DNA from: Intestinimonas butyriciproducens
GTDB taxonomy: Bacteria; Bacillota; Clostridia; Oscillospirales; Butyricicoccaceae
DNA length: 64,000 nt
Direction of reading: 5' to 3'
Assembly: GCF_016901775.1 (NCBI RefSeq)
Contig: NZ_JACJKW010000011.1
Coordinates: 1-64,000, forward strand
Below the pieces are notes generated by a model that saw only the letters and a program-made list of their open reading frames with translations, did no database searches and was not told where the DNA came from. Positions 1-8,009 of the stretch are shown here, one piece after another (position 1 is the first letter of the stretch; each line of letters starts with the position of its first letter). Position numbers and translations under genes: made by a program.

Positions 1-633
1 CTCTGCTTCCTCGGGGGAGGGGGCGGGCATTTCCAGGTTGTCCAGAGGCAGGATGCGGGGGCGTTTTTTGGGCTGGTGGAGCAGCACCATCTGGTGAGTC
101 AGGTCCCAGATGAGGAAGGGCTGGAAGAAAAAGCGGGTGCAGAAAAACCGGCTGATCAGGGGCAGGACCTGGTTTTTGGGCCGGATACGGGCTACATAGA
201 CCCCGGTTTCGCAGCGTTCGAAGCGGACAAAGCCGCAGAGCAGATGGGCTTCGTTCCGGGCCTTCTGGGTGGCCGAGAGCAGAGTGCACAAAGGTTCCCT
301 GGTCTGCTGGGCCAGAATCCGGGGCCCTTCCTGAAAGCCCTGGCGCAGGAATTTCAGCAGCAGATATTCCCGCTGGGGCAGGCAGGTGAGAAAGCCCTGG
401 CGCACAAGCTCCATGCCCCGGTTTCCCAGGGTGCGCTGCACGCCCCGCAGCACACGCCGGGCCTTCTGAGGGTTTGTTTCCACAAAATGGCTTTCAAAAA
501 GCAAAGGCTGCTCCCCTTCCTCCTGGGAGAGGAAGAGGGCCGGTTCTTCTTTTAGGTCAAAGGCGTCAAAAACGCCGGTGAGGAAGCCATAGAAGCTGCC
601 GTCATAATAATAGACTACATCGGAGCGGGACAT
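1..633 (-). CDS. DUF4130 / TIGR03915-type DNA repair partner protein (3' end outside window)
   Basis: Continuous reading frame from ATG at 633 to the window edge, 211 codons visible, starting MSRSDVVYYYDGSFYGFLTG. The N-terminus and the patterns NPQKARRVLRG and LLLKFLRQGF match the TIGR03915 (DUF4130) family, whose members are found beside the radical SAM protein encoded just upstream. By family knowledge the pair is thought to act in DNA repair or modification; the exact reaction is unproven. The start overlaps the end of the radical SAM gene by 19 nt, so translation is probably coupled, and both should come from the LexA-boxed promoter near 1990. The C-terminus is missing because the window ends. 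Confidence 0.85.
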   Translation of the reverse strand, partial: MSRSDVVYYYDGSFYGFLTGVFDAFDLKEEPALFLSQEEGEQPLLFESHFVETNPQKARRVLRGVQRTLGNRGMELVRQGFLTCLPQREYLLLKFLRQGFQEGPRILAQQTREPLCTLLSATQKARNEAHLLCGFVRFERCETGVYVARIRPKNQVLPLISRFFCTRFFFQPFLIWDLTHQMVLLHQPKKRPRILPLDNLEMPAPSPEEAE

Positions 634-1922
634 AACAGATTTTCCTCCTTTTTTCCATGAAGCGGGGCGGGGGGATCGAACAGGGACAGCTGCTGGTAGG
701 GGTTGGGGCCTTCCCGCAGCCTTTGGAAAAGCAGGGCCTGTTCCAAAGGCTCCCGGGCGTAGGCCAGCCTTTCCAGGGGCTTGCCACGGCAGGTGATGAA
801 GTACCGGGCCCGTTTCATCACCACCCCCAGTTTTTTCAGCCCCTCAAAGGTGAGGGGACAGTGGCGGCGGGTGCTGACAATGCGCCGGGCCGAGCGCACC
901 CCGATGCCGGGCACACGCAGCAGCATTTCATAGGGGGCGGTGGTCACTTCCAGGGGGAACCAATCCAGATGGCGCAAAGCCCAGGTGCATTTGGGGTCCA
1001 GTCGGGGGTCCAGGTGGGGTGCGTCCTGGGAAAGCAGCTCCCCGGCGGTGAAGCCGTAGAAACGGAGCAGCCAGTCGGCCTGGTAGAGACGGTGCTCCCG
1101 CAGCAGGGGCGGCGGGGTATCCAGGGCGGGCAGGCGTTCGTCGGCCACCATGGGCAGATAGGCCGAAAAGAACACCCGTTTCAGCTGATATTTCTGGTAA
1201 AGGCCCTGGGTGAGCTGAAGGATCTGCAAATCCGATTCCCCTGTGGCTCCCACCATCATCTGGGTGCTCTGGCCCGCCGGAGCAAAGGCGGGGGCGTGGC
1301 GGTAGACCGTGAGATCCCGCCGGTTTTCCTGGATGCGCCCGGCGATCTGGCCCATGGGGCCCAGGATGCCCGCCTTGCTCTTCTGGGGGGCCAGCCGGGT
1401 GAGGGAGGCCTGGGAGGGCAGCTCGATGTTGATGCTCATCCGGTCGCACAGAAGGCCCAAGAGGGCAATCAGGCGGCTGTCGCAGCCGGGGATGGCTTTG
1501 GCATGGATGTACCCGGCGAAGCGGTATTCCTGGCGGAGAATGCGCAGGGTTTCGATCATTTGTTCGGCGGTCTCGTCGGGGGAGCCCCGCACGGCCGAGC
1601 TGAGGAACAGGCCTTCGATGTAGTTGCGGCGGTAAAAGTCCATGGTGAGCTGGGCCAGCTCCCGGGGGGTGAAGGAGGCCCGGGGGGAGGGGGCCGACCG
1701 GCGATTGACGCAGTAGCGGCAGTCATAGGCGCAGTCGTTTGAAAGCAGCACTTTCAGCAGGGAAATGCACCGGCCGTCGGCGGAAAAGGTATGGCAGATG
1801 CCCTGGGCGGCGCAGGAACCAATGCCGCCGGGGATCTTCCGGCCCTGGGTACCGCTGGAGGTGCAGGCCACATCGTATTTAGCGGCATCGGCCAGGATCT
1901 GGAGTTTCTGGAGCAGGTCCAC
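615..1922 (-). CDS. Putative DNA modification/repair radical SAM protein (TIGR03916 type)
   Basis: 435-residue protein. The radical SAM cluster motif CAYDCRYC (Cx3Cx2C) lies at about residues 64-71, and a helix-hairpin-helix DNA-binding segment (VPGIGVRSARR) at about 337-347. This arrangement is the TIGR03916 family, partner of the DUF4130 protein that follows with a 19-nt overlap. An in-frame ATG at 1979 is unlikely as the start because it overlaps the -10 box; the GTG at 1922 sits 8 nt after a strong AAAGGAGG and gives the usual family N-terminus (VDLLQKLQILADAAKYD). Expression is probably SOS-induced (two LexA boxes). Family assignment is firm; the substrate is unknown. Confidence 0.9.
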   Translation of the reverse strand: MDLLQKLQILADAAKYDVACTSSGTQGRKIPGGIGSCAAQGICHTFSADGRCISLLKVLLSNDCAYDCRYCVNRRSAPSPRASFTPRELAQLTMDFYRRNYIEGLFLSSAVRGSPDETAEQMIETLRILRQEYRFAGYIHAKAIPGCDSRLIALLGLLCDRMSINIELPSQASLTRLAPQKSKAGILGPMGQIAGRIQENRRDLTVYRHAPAFAPAGQSTQMMVGATGESDLQILQLTQGLYQKYQLKRVFFSAYLPMVADERLPALDTPPPLLREHRLYQADWLLRFYGFTAGELLSQDAPHLDPRLDPKCTWALRHLDWFPLEVTTAPYEMLLRVPGIGVRSARRIVSTRRHCPLTFEGLKKLGVVMKRARYFITCRGKPLERLAYAREPLEQALLFQRLREGPNPYQQLSLFDPPAPLHGKKEENLLCPAPM

Positions 1923-1951
1923 AGTGGAGACCTCCTTTGCATGAGGAAATT

Positions 1952-2006
1952 CGAACAGATGTTTGTGCATTGTGGTCATTATAACATACGAACATCTGTT
2001 TGTCCA
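1952..2006 (-). promoter_or_regulatory. SOS-type promoter with two LexA boxes
   Basis: On the minus strand a -35 TGGACA (2006-2001), 17-nt spacer and -10 TATAAT (1983-1978). CGAACATCTGTTTG (1989-2002) overlaps the -35 and spacer, and CGAACAGATGTTTG (1952-1965) lies in the early transcribed region. The second fits the Bacillus LexA consensus CGAACRNRYGTTYG exactly and the first has one mismatch; centres are 37 bp apart. Drives the radical SAM/DUF4130 pair. Confidence 0.85.
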
Positions 2007-2011
2007 CCAGC

Positions 2012-2411
2012 GAGCCAGAGCCTTCGCTGCGGCGAAGGCTGCTCCAGGCTTCTTCCCGGCGCAAGCCGCCGGGCCCCTCCTGGCGCATTGGCGGCGTGTT
2101 ATTTTGGCGCAAGGCCAAAATAACTTGCAGGACGGTAGGTGACGCCGCCCCTGGCTCTCGGGGAAAAACTAGGTTTTTCCCCGACCTTTTTCGCGCCCCA
2201 GGCGGAGTCCCTGCCGGGGCCAAGTGGATGCAACCGGCTTTTCTGTGGCATTGGGCTAAGATTGCACCCAGGCCCCTACCGGTGCTGGCTCGCCAGTGCC
2301 GGAGCAGGAAGGCGCAGCAGCGCATACAGCCTTCAGCGAGTTTTGCCAGCGGCGGCTCGCCGCTGGGCAAATTACACAGTTTTGGCGCTGGTTTTTTTCC
2401 TTCCCTCCGCC
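2012..2411. repeat. Mosaic intergenic repeat: L module, V hairpin, H15 hairpin
   Basis: No gene. Contains AGCCTTCGC/GCGAAGGCT hairpin (2019-2040), CCCGGCG/CGCCGGG hairpin near 2056-2072, GTTATTTTGGC/GCCAAAATAAC stem (about 2098-2124), long-range GGCGGCGT/ACGCCGCC pair, palindrome with arms GGGGAAAAAC (2160-2169) and GTTTTTCCCC (2173-2182), V hairpin CCGGTGCTGGC/GCCAGTGCCGG (2279-2302, two G-U-type pairs), and H15 GCGGCG-GCT-CGCCGC (2349-2363). Confidence 0.85.
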
Positions 2412-2441
2412 TTGCAAGAAGGGGAAGAAGAGGTTTATAGT
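2412..2441 (+). promoter_or_regulatory. Candidate promoter of the AbgB-like gene
   Basis: TTGCAA (2412-2417), 18-nt spacer, TATAGT (2436-2441), about 45 nt upstream of the start codon. It lies just after the mosaic repeat block. Confidence 0.5.
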
Positions 2442-2485
2442 ATATAGTATTAAGTGCAGAAAAAACTTGCAGGAGGGAAGATACC

Positions 2486-3907
2486 ATGAGCCATACCCAA
2501 GACCTGAGCCGGCTGATCCAGAACCGGAGTGACGAATTCATCTCCATCAGCGATGACATCTGGGGCTTTGCCGAGTCCCGGTTCCAGGAGTTCCGTTCCT
2601 TTGAGCGCCAGGCTGCTTACATGGAGCAGCAGGGCTTCCGGGTGAAACGGGGCATTGCCGGGGAGGACACCGCCTTTACCGCCGAATACGGCAGCGGCAA
2701 ACCGGTGATCGCCCTGCTGGGGGAATATGACGCCCTCAGCGGCCTGAGCCAGAAAGCCGACGAGCCTTGCCGCTGTCCCTTGCAGGAGGGGGGCGACGGC
2801 CACGGCTGCGGCCACAACCTCCTGGGCACCGCATCCCTGGCGGCTGCTGTGGCCCTGAAGGAATACATGGCAGAAAAGAATCTGCCCGGCACCATCCGTT
2901 ATTATGGCTGCCCCGCCGAAGAAAATGCCGGCGGCAAGGCATTCCTGGTGCGGGATGGCGCCTTTGCCGACTGCGATATTGCCATCACATGGCATCCCGG
3001 CTGGATGAACCAGGTGACCCCTTCCGGCTCCCTGGCCAACTTCCGGGTCTTCTACACCTTCCATGGCAAATCCGCCCATGCCGCCGGTGCGCCTCACCTG
3101 GGCCGCTCCGCTCTGGACGGGGTGGAGATCATGGATGTGGGCGTCAACTATATGCGGGAGCATATGATCGACGAGGCCCGCATTCATTACGCCATCATCA
3201 ACACCGGCGGCACCGCCCCCAATGTGGTGCAGTCCGAGGCCCAGGTGCTTTATGCCATCCGGGCCCCCAAGGTCACCCAGGTGAAGGAGCTGTTTGAGCG
3301 GGTGAACGACTGCGCCCGTGGCGCCGCCCTCATCACCGGCACCACCGTGGACATCCGCCAGGTGGCCGCCTATTCCGACTACCACGCCAACGATGTGATC
3401 AGCGAAAAACTGGGCGAACATATGAAGGAGCTGCTGCCCATCGGCTACACCGATGAGGAGCTGGAATATGCCAAGAAGTTCCAGGAGGTCATCACCGATC
3501 TGGATAAAGCAAACCTGAAGGACACCGCCAAGAAGCTCTGTGGAAAGGACAGCGGCAAGGTTCTGGAAAAGCCCCTGTTCGATTTCCTGGTGGAAAAGAA
3601 CCTGGGCGGCGGCAAAGGCTCCACCGATGTGGGTGATGTGAGCTGGGTGGTGCCCACCGGCCAGTTCAACGCCGTTACCTGGTGTGCCGGTACTCCCGGC
3701 CATGCCTGGCAGGTGGTGGCCCAGGGCAAGGGCCCCGTGGCTCACAAGGGGATGCTCTTTGCGGCAAAGGTCATGGCGGCCACGGCCTATGACTTCCTCA
3801 CAGACCCAGATCTGGTGGAGCAGGCCAAAAAAGCCTGGCTGGAGGATCTGGACGGGGAGACCTATCCCAACGCCCTGCCCGCCGACGCCAAACCGGAAAT
3901 CTGGTGA
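2486..3907 (+). CDS. M20-family amidohydrolase, AbgB-like
   Basis: 473-residue cytosolic zinc hydrolase resembling p-aminobenzoyl-glutamate hydrolase subunit B and related amidohydrolases. Visible M20 metal-site elements: GEYDAL (79-84), GHGCGHNLLG with C108 and H110, AEEN with E145/E146, TWHPGW with H170, and a late His in GTPGHAWQ. The lid/dimerisation domain lies between. A good RBS (GGAGGG) precedes the ATG at 2486. Single-gene unit followed by a bidirectional terminator at 4034. The substrate cannot be told from sequence; peptide-like or aminoacyl conjugates are likely. The stop codon overlaps the arm of a repeat hairpin. Confidence 0.88.
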   Translation: MSHTQDLSRLIQNRSDEFISISDDIWGFAESRFQEFRSFERQAAYMEQQGFRVKRGIAGEDTAFTAEYGSGKPVIALLGEYDALSGLSQKADEPCRCPLQEGGDGHGCGHNLLGTASLAAAVALKEYMAEKNLPGTIRYYGCPAEENAGGKAFLVRDGAFADCDIAITWHPGWMNQVTPSGSLANFRVFYTFHGKSAHAAGAPHLGRSALDGVEIMDVGVNYMREHMIDEARIHYAIINTGGTAPNVVQSEAQVLYAIRAPKVTQVKELFERVNDCARGAALITGTTVDIRQVAAYSDYHANDVISEKLGEHMKELLPIGYTDEELEYAKKFQEVITDLDKANLKDTAKKLCGKDSGKVLEKPLFDFLVEKNLGGGKGSTDVGDVSWVVPTGQFNAVTWCAGTPGHAWQVVAQGKGPVAHKGMLFAAKVMAATAYDFLTDPDLVEQAKKAWLEDLDGETYPNALPADAKPEIW

Positions 3908-4420
3908 GCGGCGTGTCGCCGCTCCCATACTGCGCTGCCGCGCCCGGCAAGCAGCGTGACGCTGCACCCATATTGCGCTGCCGCGCTGGGCAATAGAGGG
4001 TGGATCGCTTCCGTGTTTGGGTTTTATGCAAAGAAAAAAGCTCTCCTGCTGTGCAGGAGAGCTTTTTTGCGTTTGGTTTTGTTATGCTATTTGGTGCGGG
4101 AGCACCGCCTGGCCGTCCGGCCACCGGACTTCCCCGACCTTTTTCGCGCCCCAGGCGGGGCCAGCGTGACGCTGGACCCATAACTTTCTTTGCCTTTGCC
4201 AGTTGTGTTCGCCTGGGCAAAGAAAAAGCCCCCCTTGTGCAAAGGGGGGGCAGCATGGCAGGGCCATGCAGGGGGGATTGTGAAGCCAGGAAACTCCAAC
4301 CGGCTTTCGTTCAACTGCCTAGCGCGGCAGCGGTGGGGTGGCCCCGCACCCATACTGCGCAGGGCAATCAAAGGAAGCATGAGCATGGGACAAGGGAGAG
4401 GAAACATACCTATGGAAGCA
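3906..4420. repeat. Mosaic intergenic repeat block between the amidohydrolase and pyrH
   Basis: H15 hairpins: GCGGCG-TGT-CGCCGC (3908-3922, its flank overlapping the stop TGA), GCAGCG-TGA-CGCTGC (3951-3965), GTCCGG-CCA-CCGGAC (4115-4129), CCAGCG-TGA-CGCTGG (4161-4175). G-boxes at about 3928-3950, 3970-3992 and, reversed, 4312-4332. P module at 4229-4282. The stretch 4133-4335 is an inverted near-copy of 27395-27600. 4034-4068 is a terminator. Confidence 0.85.
4034..4068. terminator. Bidirectional intrinsic terminator
   Basis: A-run, CTCTCCTGC stem, TGT loop, GCAGGAGAG, then T-run. Ends the AbgB-like transcript; it sits inside the repeat block. Confidence 0.85.
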
Positions 4421-4470
4421 GGGGAAACAGGGGCGATTGTAAATAAACCAAAAATAACGGGAAAACGGCT

Positions 4471-4498
4471 TTTCAAAATGGCGGAAATAGTTTAAAAT
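4471..4498 (+). promoter_or_regulatory. Candidate promoter of the pyrH operon
   Basis: TTTCAA (4471-4476), 16-nt spacer, TAAAAT (4493-4498) in an AT-rich stretch just before pyrH. The -35 is imperfect, so moderate support. Confidence 0.45.
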
Positions 4499-4525
4499 AG
4501 AAGAAAATCAAAAGCGGGGGATAGT

Positions 4526-5248
4526 ATGGAAACACTGAAATACAAGCGTGTGCTTCTCAAGGTCAGCGGCGAAGCCCTGGCCGGGGACGCCGAAGGCCAT
4601 CGGGGGATCAATTTCGATGTGCTGGAATCCATCGCCGAAGTGGTGCGGGAATGCATTGACATGGGCGTGCAGATCGGCATCGTGGTAGGCGGCGGCAACT
4701 TCTGGCGGGGCCTCAAGGACGGCAAGGATATGGAACGCACCCGGGCCGACCACATGGGTATGCTGGCCACCACCATCAATGCCCTGGCCTTTGCCGATGT
4801 GCTGGAAAAGCAGGGCGTCGTGGTGCGGGTGCAGACCGGCATCGATATGAACAAGATCGCCGAGCCCTATATCCGGCTGAAAGCCATCCGGCATCTGGAA
4901 AAGGGAAGAGTGGTCATCTTTGCCTGCGGCACAGGCAATCCCTTCTTCTCCACCGATACCGCAGCGGCGCTGCGGGCCGCCGAGATCAATGCCGACGCCA
5001 TTCTGCTGGCCAAGAACATCGATGGCATCTATGACTCCGATCCGGCCAAGAATCCGCAGGCCAAGAAGATCGAATCCATCAAGTACACCGATGTGCTGAA
5101 AAACCGGCTCCAGGTGATGGACTCCACCGCCACATCCCTGTCCATGGACAACAATATCCCGGTGTTGGTTTTTGCCATCAAGGACCCTGAAAATATCATC
5201 AAAGTGTTAAAAGGCGAGCATATTGGCTCGGTAATAGGGGAGGAATAA
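4526..5248 (+). CDS. pyrH: UMP kinase
   Basis: 240 residues, normal length for bacterial UMP kinase (amino acid kinase fold), which phosphorylates UMP to UDP with ATP. Visible: KVSGEALAG near the N-terminus (phosphate loop), [35 protein letters not shown] and the [15 protein letters not shown] segment. First gene of a row running to polC; in many Firmicutes rpsB-tsf precede pyrH, but here a repeat block does. frr follows after 3 nt, so the two are co-transcribed. Confidence 0.97.
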   Translation: METLKYKRVLLKVSGEALAGDAEGHRGINFDVLESIAEVVRECIDMGVQIGIVVGGGNFWRGLKDGKDMERTRADHMGMLATTINALAFADVLEKQGVVVRVQTGIDMNKIAEPYIRLKAIRHLEKGRVVIFACGTGNPFFSTDTAAALRAAEINADAILLAKNIDGIYDSDPAKNPQAKKIESIKYTDVLKNRLQVMDSTATSLSMDNNIPVLVFAIKDPENIIKVLKGEHIGSVIGEE

Positions 5249-5251
5249 AAA

Positions 5252-5806
5252 ATGAGCAATCAATATCAAGCGTATCAGGACAAAATGCAGAAAACGGTGG
5301 ATGTGCTCAAGCACGAATTTACCACCATCCGCACAGGCCGGCCCAACGCCGCTGTGCTGGACAAAGTGACCGTGGATTATTACGGCGTCCAGACTCCGGT
5401 GCAGCAGGTGGGCAATATCTCGTCCCCCGATCCCCACAGCCTGCTGATCCAGCCCTATGACTCTTCGGTGCTCAAGGGCATTGAGAAGGCCATTCTGGCT
5501 TCTGACATCGGCATCACCCCCCAGAACGACGGCAAAGCCATCCGGCTGACTTTCCCGCCCCTTACCGAGGAGCGCCGCCGCGAGCTGACAAAACAGGTGA
5601 GCAAGTACGCCGAGGAGGCCAAGGTGGCCATCCGCAATGTGCGCCGGGATGCCATGGACGATTTCAAGGCCCAGAAGAAGGCTTCCGAGATGACCGAGGA
5701 CGACTACAAGATCGCCGAGAAGGACATCCAGAACCTGACCGACAAGTTCATCAAGGAAGTGGAAGCCGAAAGCGCCAAAAAGGAAAAGGAACTTCTCGAA
5801 ATCTAG
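5252..5806 (+). CDS. frr: Ribosome recycling factor
   Basis: 184 residues, the normal size. With EF-G it splits post-termination ribosomes. Family signatures seen: FTTIRTGRPNAAVLDKVTVDYYG near residues 26-48, ISSPDPHSLLIQPYD, and the long C-terminal helix LTKQVSKYAEEAKVAIRNVRRD. Follows pyrH after 3 nt. Its stop codon TAG shares its G with the first base of a GCAGCG-TGA-CGCTGC repeat hairpin (5806-5820). A terminator-like hairpin at 6097-6126 lies before uppS. Confidence 0.97.
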   Translation: MSNQYQAYQDKMQKTVDVLKHEFTTIRTGRPNAAVLDKVTVDYYGVQTPVQQVGNISSPDPHSLLIQPYDSSVLKGIEKAILASDIGITPQNDGKAIRLTFPPLTEERRRELTKQVSKYAEEAKVAIRNVRRDAMDDFKAQKKASEMTEDDYKIAEKDIQNLTDKFIKEVEAESAKKEKELLEI

Positions 5807-6440
5807 CAGCGTGACGCTGCACCCAACCTGCGCTGCCGCGCTGGGCAATAGTACTCAGGCCGGTTGCGTGATGGGGTGCGGCAGCACCGCTTGGCTGTCC
5901 GGCCACCGGACTTCCCCGACCCTTTTCGCGCCTCCCGGCGGGGCCCGGTAGGGGCCAAGCGCCATGGAAAAGGCTGACCCGATGCAATGGGGCAAAGAAG
6001 CCTCCCTTGTGCAAAGGGAGGTGGCGGCGAATGCCGCCGGTGGGATTGATCCGGTGCCTGGGCGGCCAAGGGCCATGGAAAAGGCTACGATACAAAACAA
6101 AATTCCCCGGTTCCCGGGGAATTTTTGCAGCGTCAGGCCACCGGACCAGCGTGACGCTGGACCCGTTCCTTTCTTTGCCTTGGCCGGTTGTGTTGACCCG
6201 GGCGAAGAGAGTATGGCCGTCCGGCCACCGGACCGGTTGGATGCCCCAGGGCAAAGAGAGTATGGCCGTCCCGACACGGGACCGCTGCCGCGCTGGGCAG
6301 TGGAACGAAAGCTGGTTGTGTGATCGGGTGCGGCAGCACCGCTTGGCCGTCCGGCCACCGGACCGGTTGTGTTGACCCGGGCAAAGAGAGTATGGCCGTC
6401 CCGACACGGGACCGGCAAAAGCAAAGAATCAACAATAGGT
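5806..6440. repeat. Mosaic intergenic repeat block between frr and uppS
   Basis: H15 hairpins: 5806-5820 (GCAGCG-TGA), 5897-5911 (GTCCGG-CCA), 6146-6160 (CCAGCG-TGA), 6219-6233 and 6349-6363 (GTCCGG-CCA), 6268-6282 and 6398-6412 (GTCCCG-ACA). At 6127-6145 the left half of GCAGCG-TCA is joined to the right half GGCCACCGGAC. A P-type module with TCCC arms covers about 5998-6050. The block interrupts an otherwise compact operon. Confidence 0.85.
6097..6126 (+). terminator. Intrinsic terminator-like hairpin downstream of frr
   Basis: AAAATTCCCCGG stem, short loop, CCCGGGGAATTTTT. Would end or attenuate pyrH-frr transcription before uppS. Confidence 0.6.
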
Positions 6441-6447
6441 GGATACG

Positions 6448-7188
6448 ATGAACAAGGAAACGGGGCCATTGCCCTTTGACAAAGAAAACATACCCCGGCA
6501 CATTGCCTTCGTCATGGACGGCAACGGCCGGTGGGCCCAGAAACGGGGCCTGCCCCGTACCGCCGGACACTCGGCGGGAAGCGAAAGTTTCCACAAGGCC
6601 GCAGAGATTTTGGCGGAACTGGGCGTCGAGCACATGACGGTCTACGCCTTTTCCACCGAAAACTGGAAGCGGCCCCTGGAAGAGGTCTCGGCCATCATGG
6701 GCCTTCTGGAAAAATACCTCCGGCGTTCCATCCGGGAACTGGTGGAAAACAACATCCAGCTGGATTTCTGGGGGGACCTGAGCCCTCTGTCGCCCAAGCT
6801 GCGAAAGCTCATCGACCAGACCGACGAGCTTTCCAAACAGTGTACCGGCATGCAGGTTCATGTGTGCCTGAATTACGGCGGCCGGGATGAGATCCTTCGG
6901 GCCGCCCGGGCCCTGGCCCAGGACTGCCTGGAGGGCAGACTTTCCCCCGAAGACATCGGGGAAAAAGAGCTGGAAGGGCGGATGTACTGCCATGATGTGC
7001 CGCCCCCCGATCTGCTGGTGCGGCCCGGCGGAGAAATGCGCATTTCCAACTTCCTTCTTTGGGAGTGCGCATACAGTGAATTTTACTTCACCGATACCCT
7101 CTGGCCCGATTTCGGGAGGGAGGAAATCTACAAAGCCATCGCAGAATTTCAGAAGAGAAACAGAAGATATGGGGGTCTTTCCCGATGA
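6448..7188 (+). CDS. uppS: Isoprenyl transferase (undecaprenyl diphosphate synthase)
   Basis: 246 residues; cis-prenyltransferase making the C55 carrier for cell-wall precursors from FPP and IPP. The catalytic motif FVMDGNGRWAQKRG places the key Asp at residue 24; LRFSTENWKRP-like segment (YAFSTENWKRP), the LNYGGRDEI motif and C-terminal LVRPGGEMRISNFLLWE with FTDTLWPDF are all present. ATG 6448 is chosen because AGGTGG lies 5 nt upstream; an in-frame GTG at 6439 overlaps that RBS. The last bases overlap the cdsA start (ATGA), indicating coupling. Confidence 0.96.
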   Translation: MNKETGPLPFDKENIPRHIAFVMDGNGRWAQKRGLPRTAGHSAGSESFHKAAEILAELGVEHMTVYAFSTENWKRPLEEVSAIMGLLEKYLRRSIRELVENNIQLDFWGDLSPLSPKLRKLIDQTDELSKQCTGMQVHVCLNYGGRDEILRAARALAQDCLEGRLSPEDIGEKELEGRMYCHDVPPPDLLVRPGGEMRISNFLLWECAYSEFYFTDTLWPDFGREEIYKAIAEFQKRNRRYGGLSR

Positions 7189-7991
7189 AAGTACGGGTCA
7201 TTTCCGCCCTGGTGGGCGTTTTGCTGTTTATTGCCGTGGTCTATTGGGCGCCCCAATGGGTGACGCTGCTGGCCTTCAGCCTGCTTTGCGCCCTGGCGGC
7301 CTATGAGTTTTTGCACAACACCGGCCTTTTGAAAGGCAGTCCGCTGCTGCCCATTTGCTGCATCGCCGCCTTTTTGGTGCCCGCCGCCAGCAACTATGAT
7401 ATGTACTACATCCTGCCCCTGCTCTATGTGTTCACCCTTCTGGTGTTCCTGTGGGCCATTCTCCATCCCCAGCGCATCACCGCCGAGCAGATCGCCCATG
7501 CCTATCTGGGGGCGATCACCATTCCTTTTTTGCTCAGCGGCGTCATGCGCATCCTGCTTCAGCATGAAAACGGCAAGGTGTATGTGCTTTTGCCGTTCCT
7601 TGCCGCCTGGTGCAGCGACAGCCTGGCTCTGGTGTTCGGGATGCTCTTCGGCAAGCATAAGCTGATCCCCCAGGTCAGCCCCAAAAAGACGGTGGAAGGG
7701 GCCGTGGGCGGCGTCATCGGCGCCGTTGCGGGCCTTTGCATCTTCGGCTATTTTGCCGGAAACAAGCTGGGCGTGGAGCCCAATTACCTGCTTCTCAGTG
7801 CCGCCGGAGTGGTGGGGAGCCTGGCCGGAATGCTGGGGGATCTGGCTCTGTCCCTCATCAAGAGAAAGACCGGCATCAAGGACTATGGCAACATCATGCC
7901 CGGTCACGGCGGCGTGCTGGACCGGTTCGACAGCGTCATCTTTACCGCGCCTTTGTTTGAAATTCTGCTCCACTTCACCAGCGCCATTTAA
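7185..7991 (+). CDS. cdsA: Phosphatidate cytidylyltransferase
   Basis: 268-residue integral membrane enzyme forming CDP-diacylglycerol from phosphatidate and CTP. Several hydrophobic segments from the N-terminus on; the CDS signature is visible near the C-terminus (SLIKRKTGIKDYGNIMPGHG followed by GVLDRFDS, about residues 222-250), as are the WCSDSLALVFGMLFGKHKL and SPKKTVEGAVGG segments. Overlaps uppS by 4 nt and is followed after 18 nt by dxr. Confidence 0.96.
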   Translation: MKVRVISALVGVLLFIAVVYWAPQWVTLLAFSLLCALAAYEFLHNTGLLKGSPLLPICCIAAFLVPAASNYDMYYILPLLYVFTLLVFLWAILHPQRITAEQIAHAYLGAITIPFLLSGVMRILLQHENGKVYVLLPFLAAWCSDSLALVFGMLFGKHKLIPQVSPKKTVEGAVGGVIGAVAGLCIFGYFAGNKLGVEPNYLLLSAAGVVGSLAGMLGDLALSLIKRKTGIKDYGNIMPGHGGVLDRFDSVIFTAPLFEILLHFTSAI

Positions 7992-8009
7992 CAAAAGGAG
8001 AAAACGGCT

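Noticed and set aside
2450-3967. 505-codon open frame antisense to the AbgB-like gene
   Set aside because: The forward gene shows full M20 motifs and a proper RBS; the reverse is a shadow.
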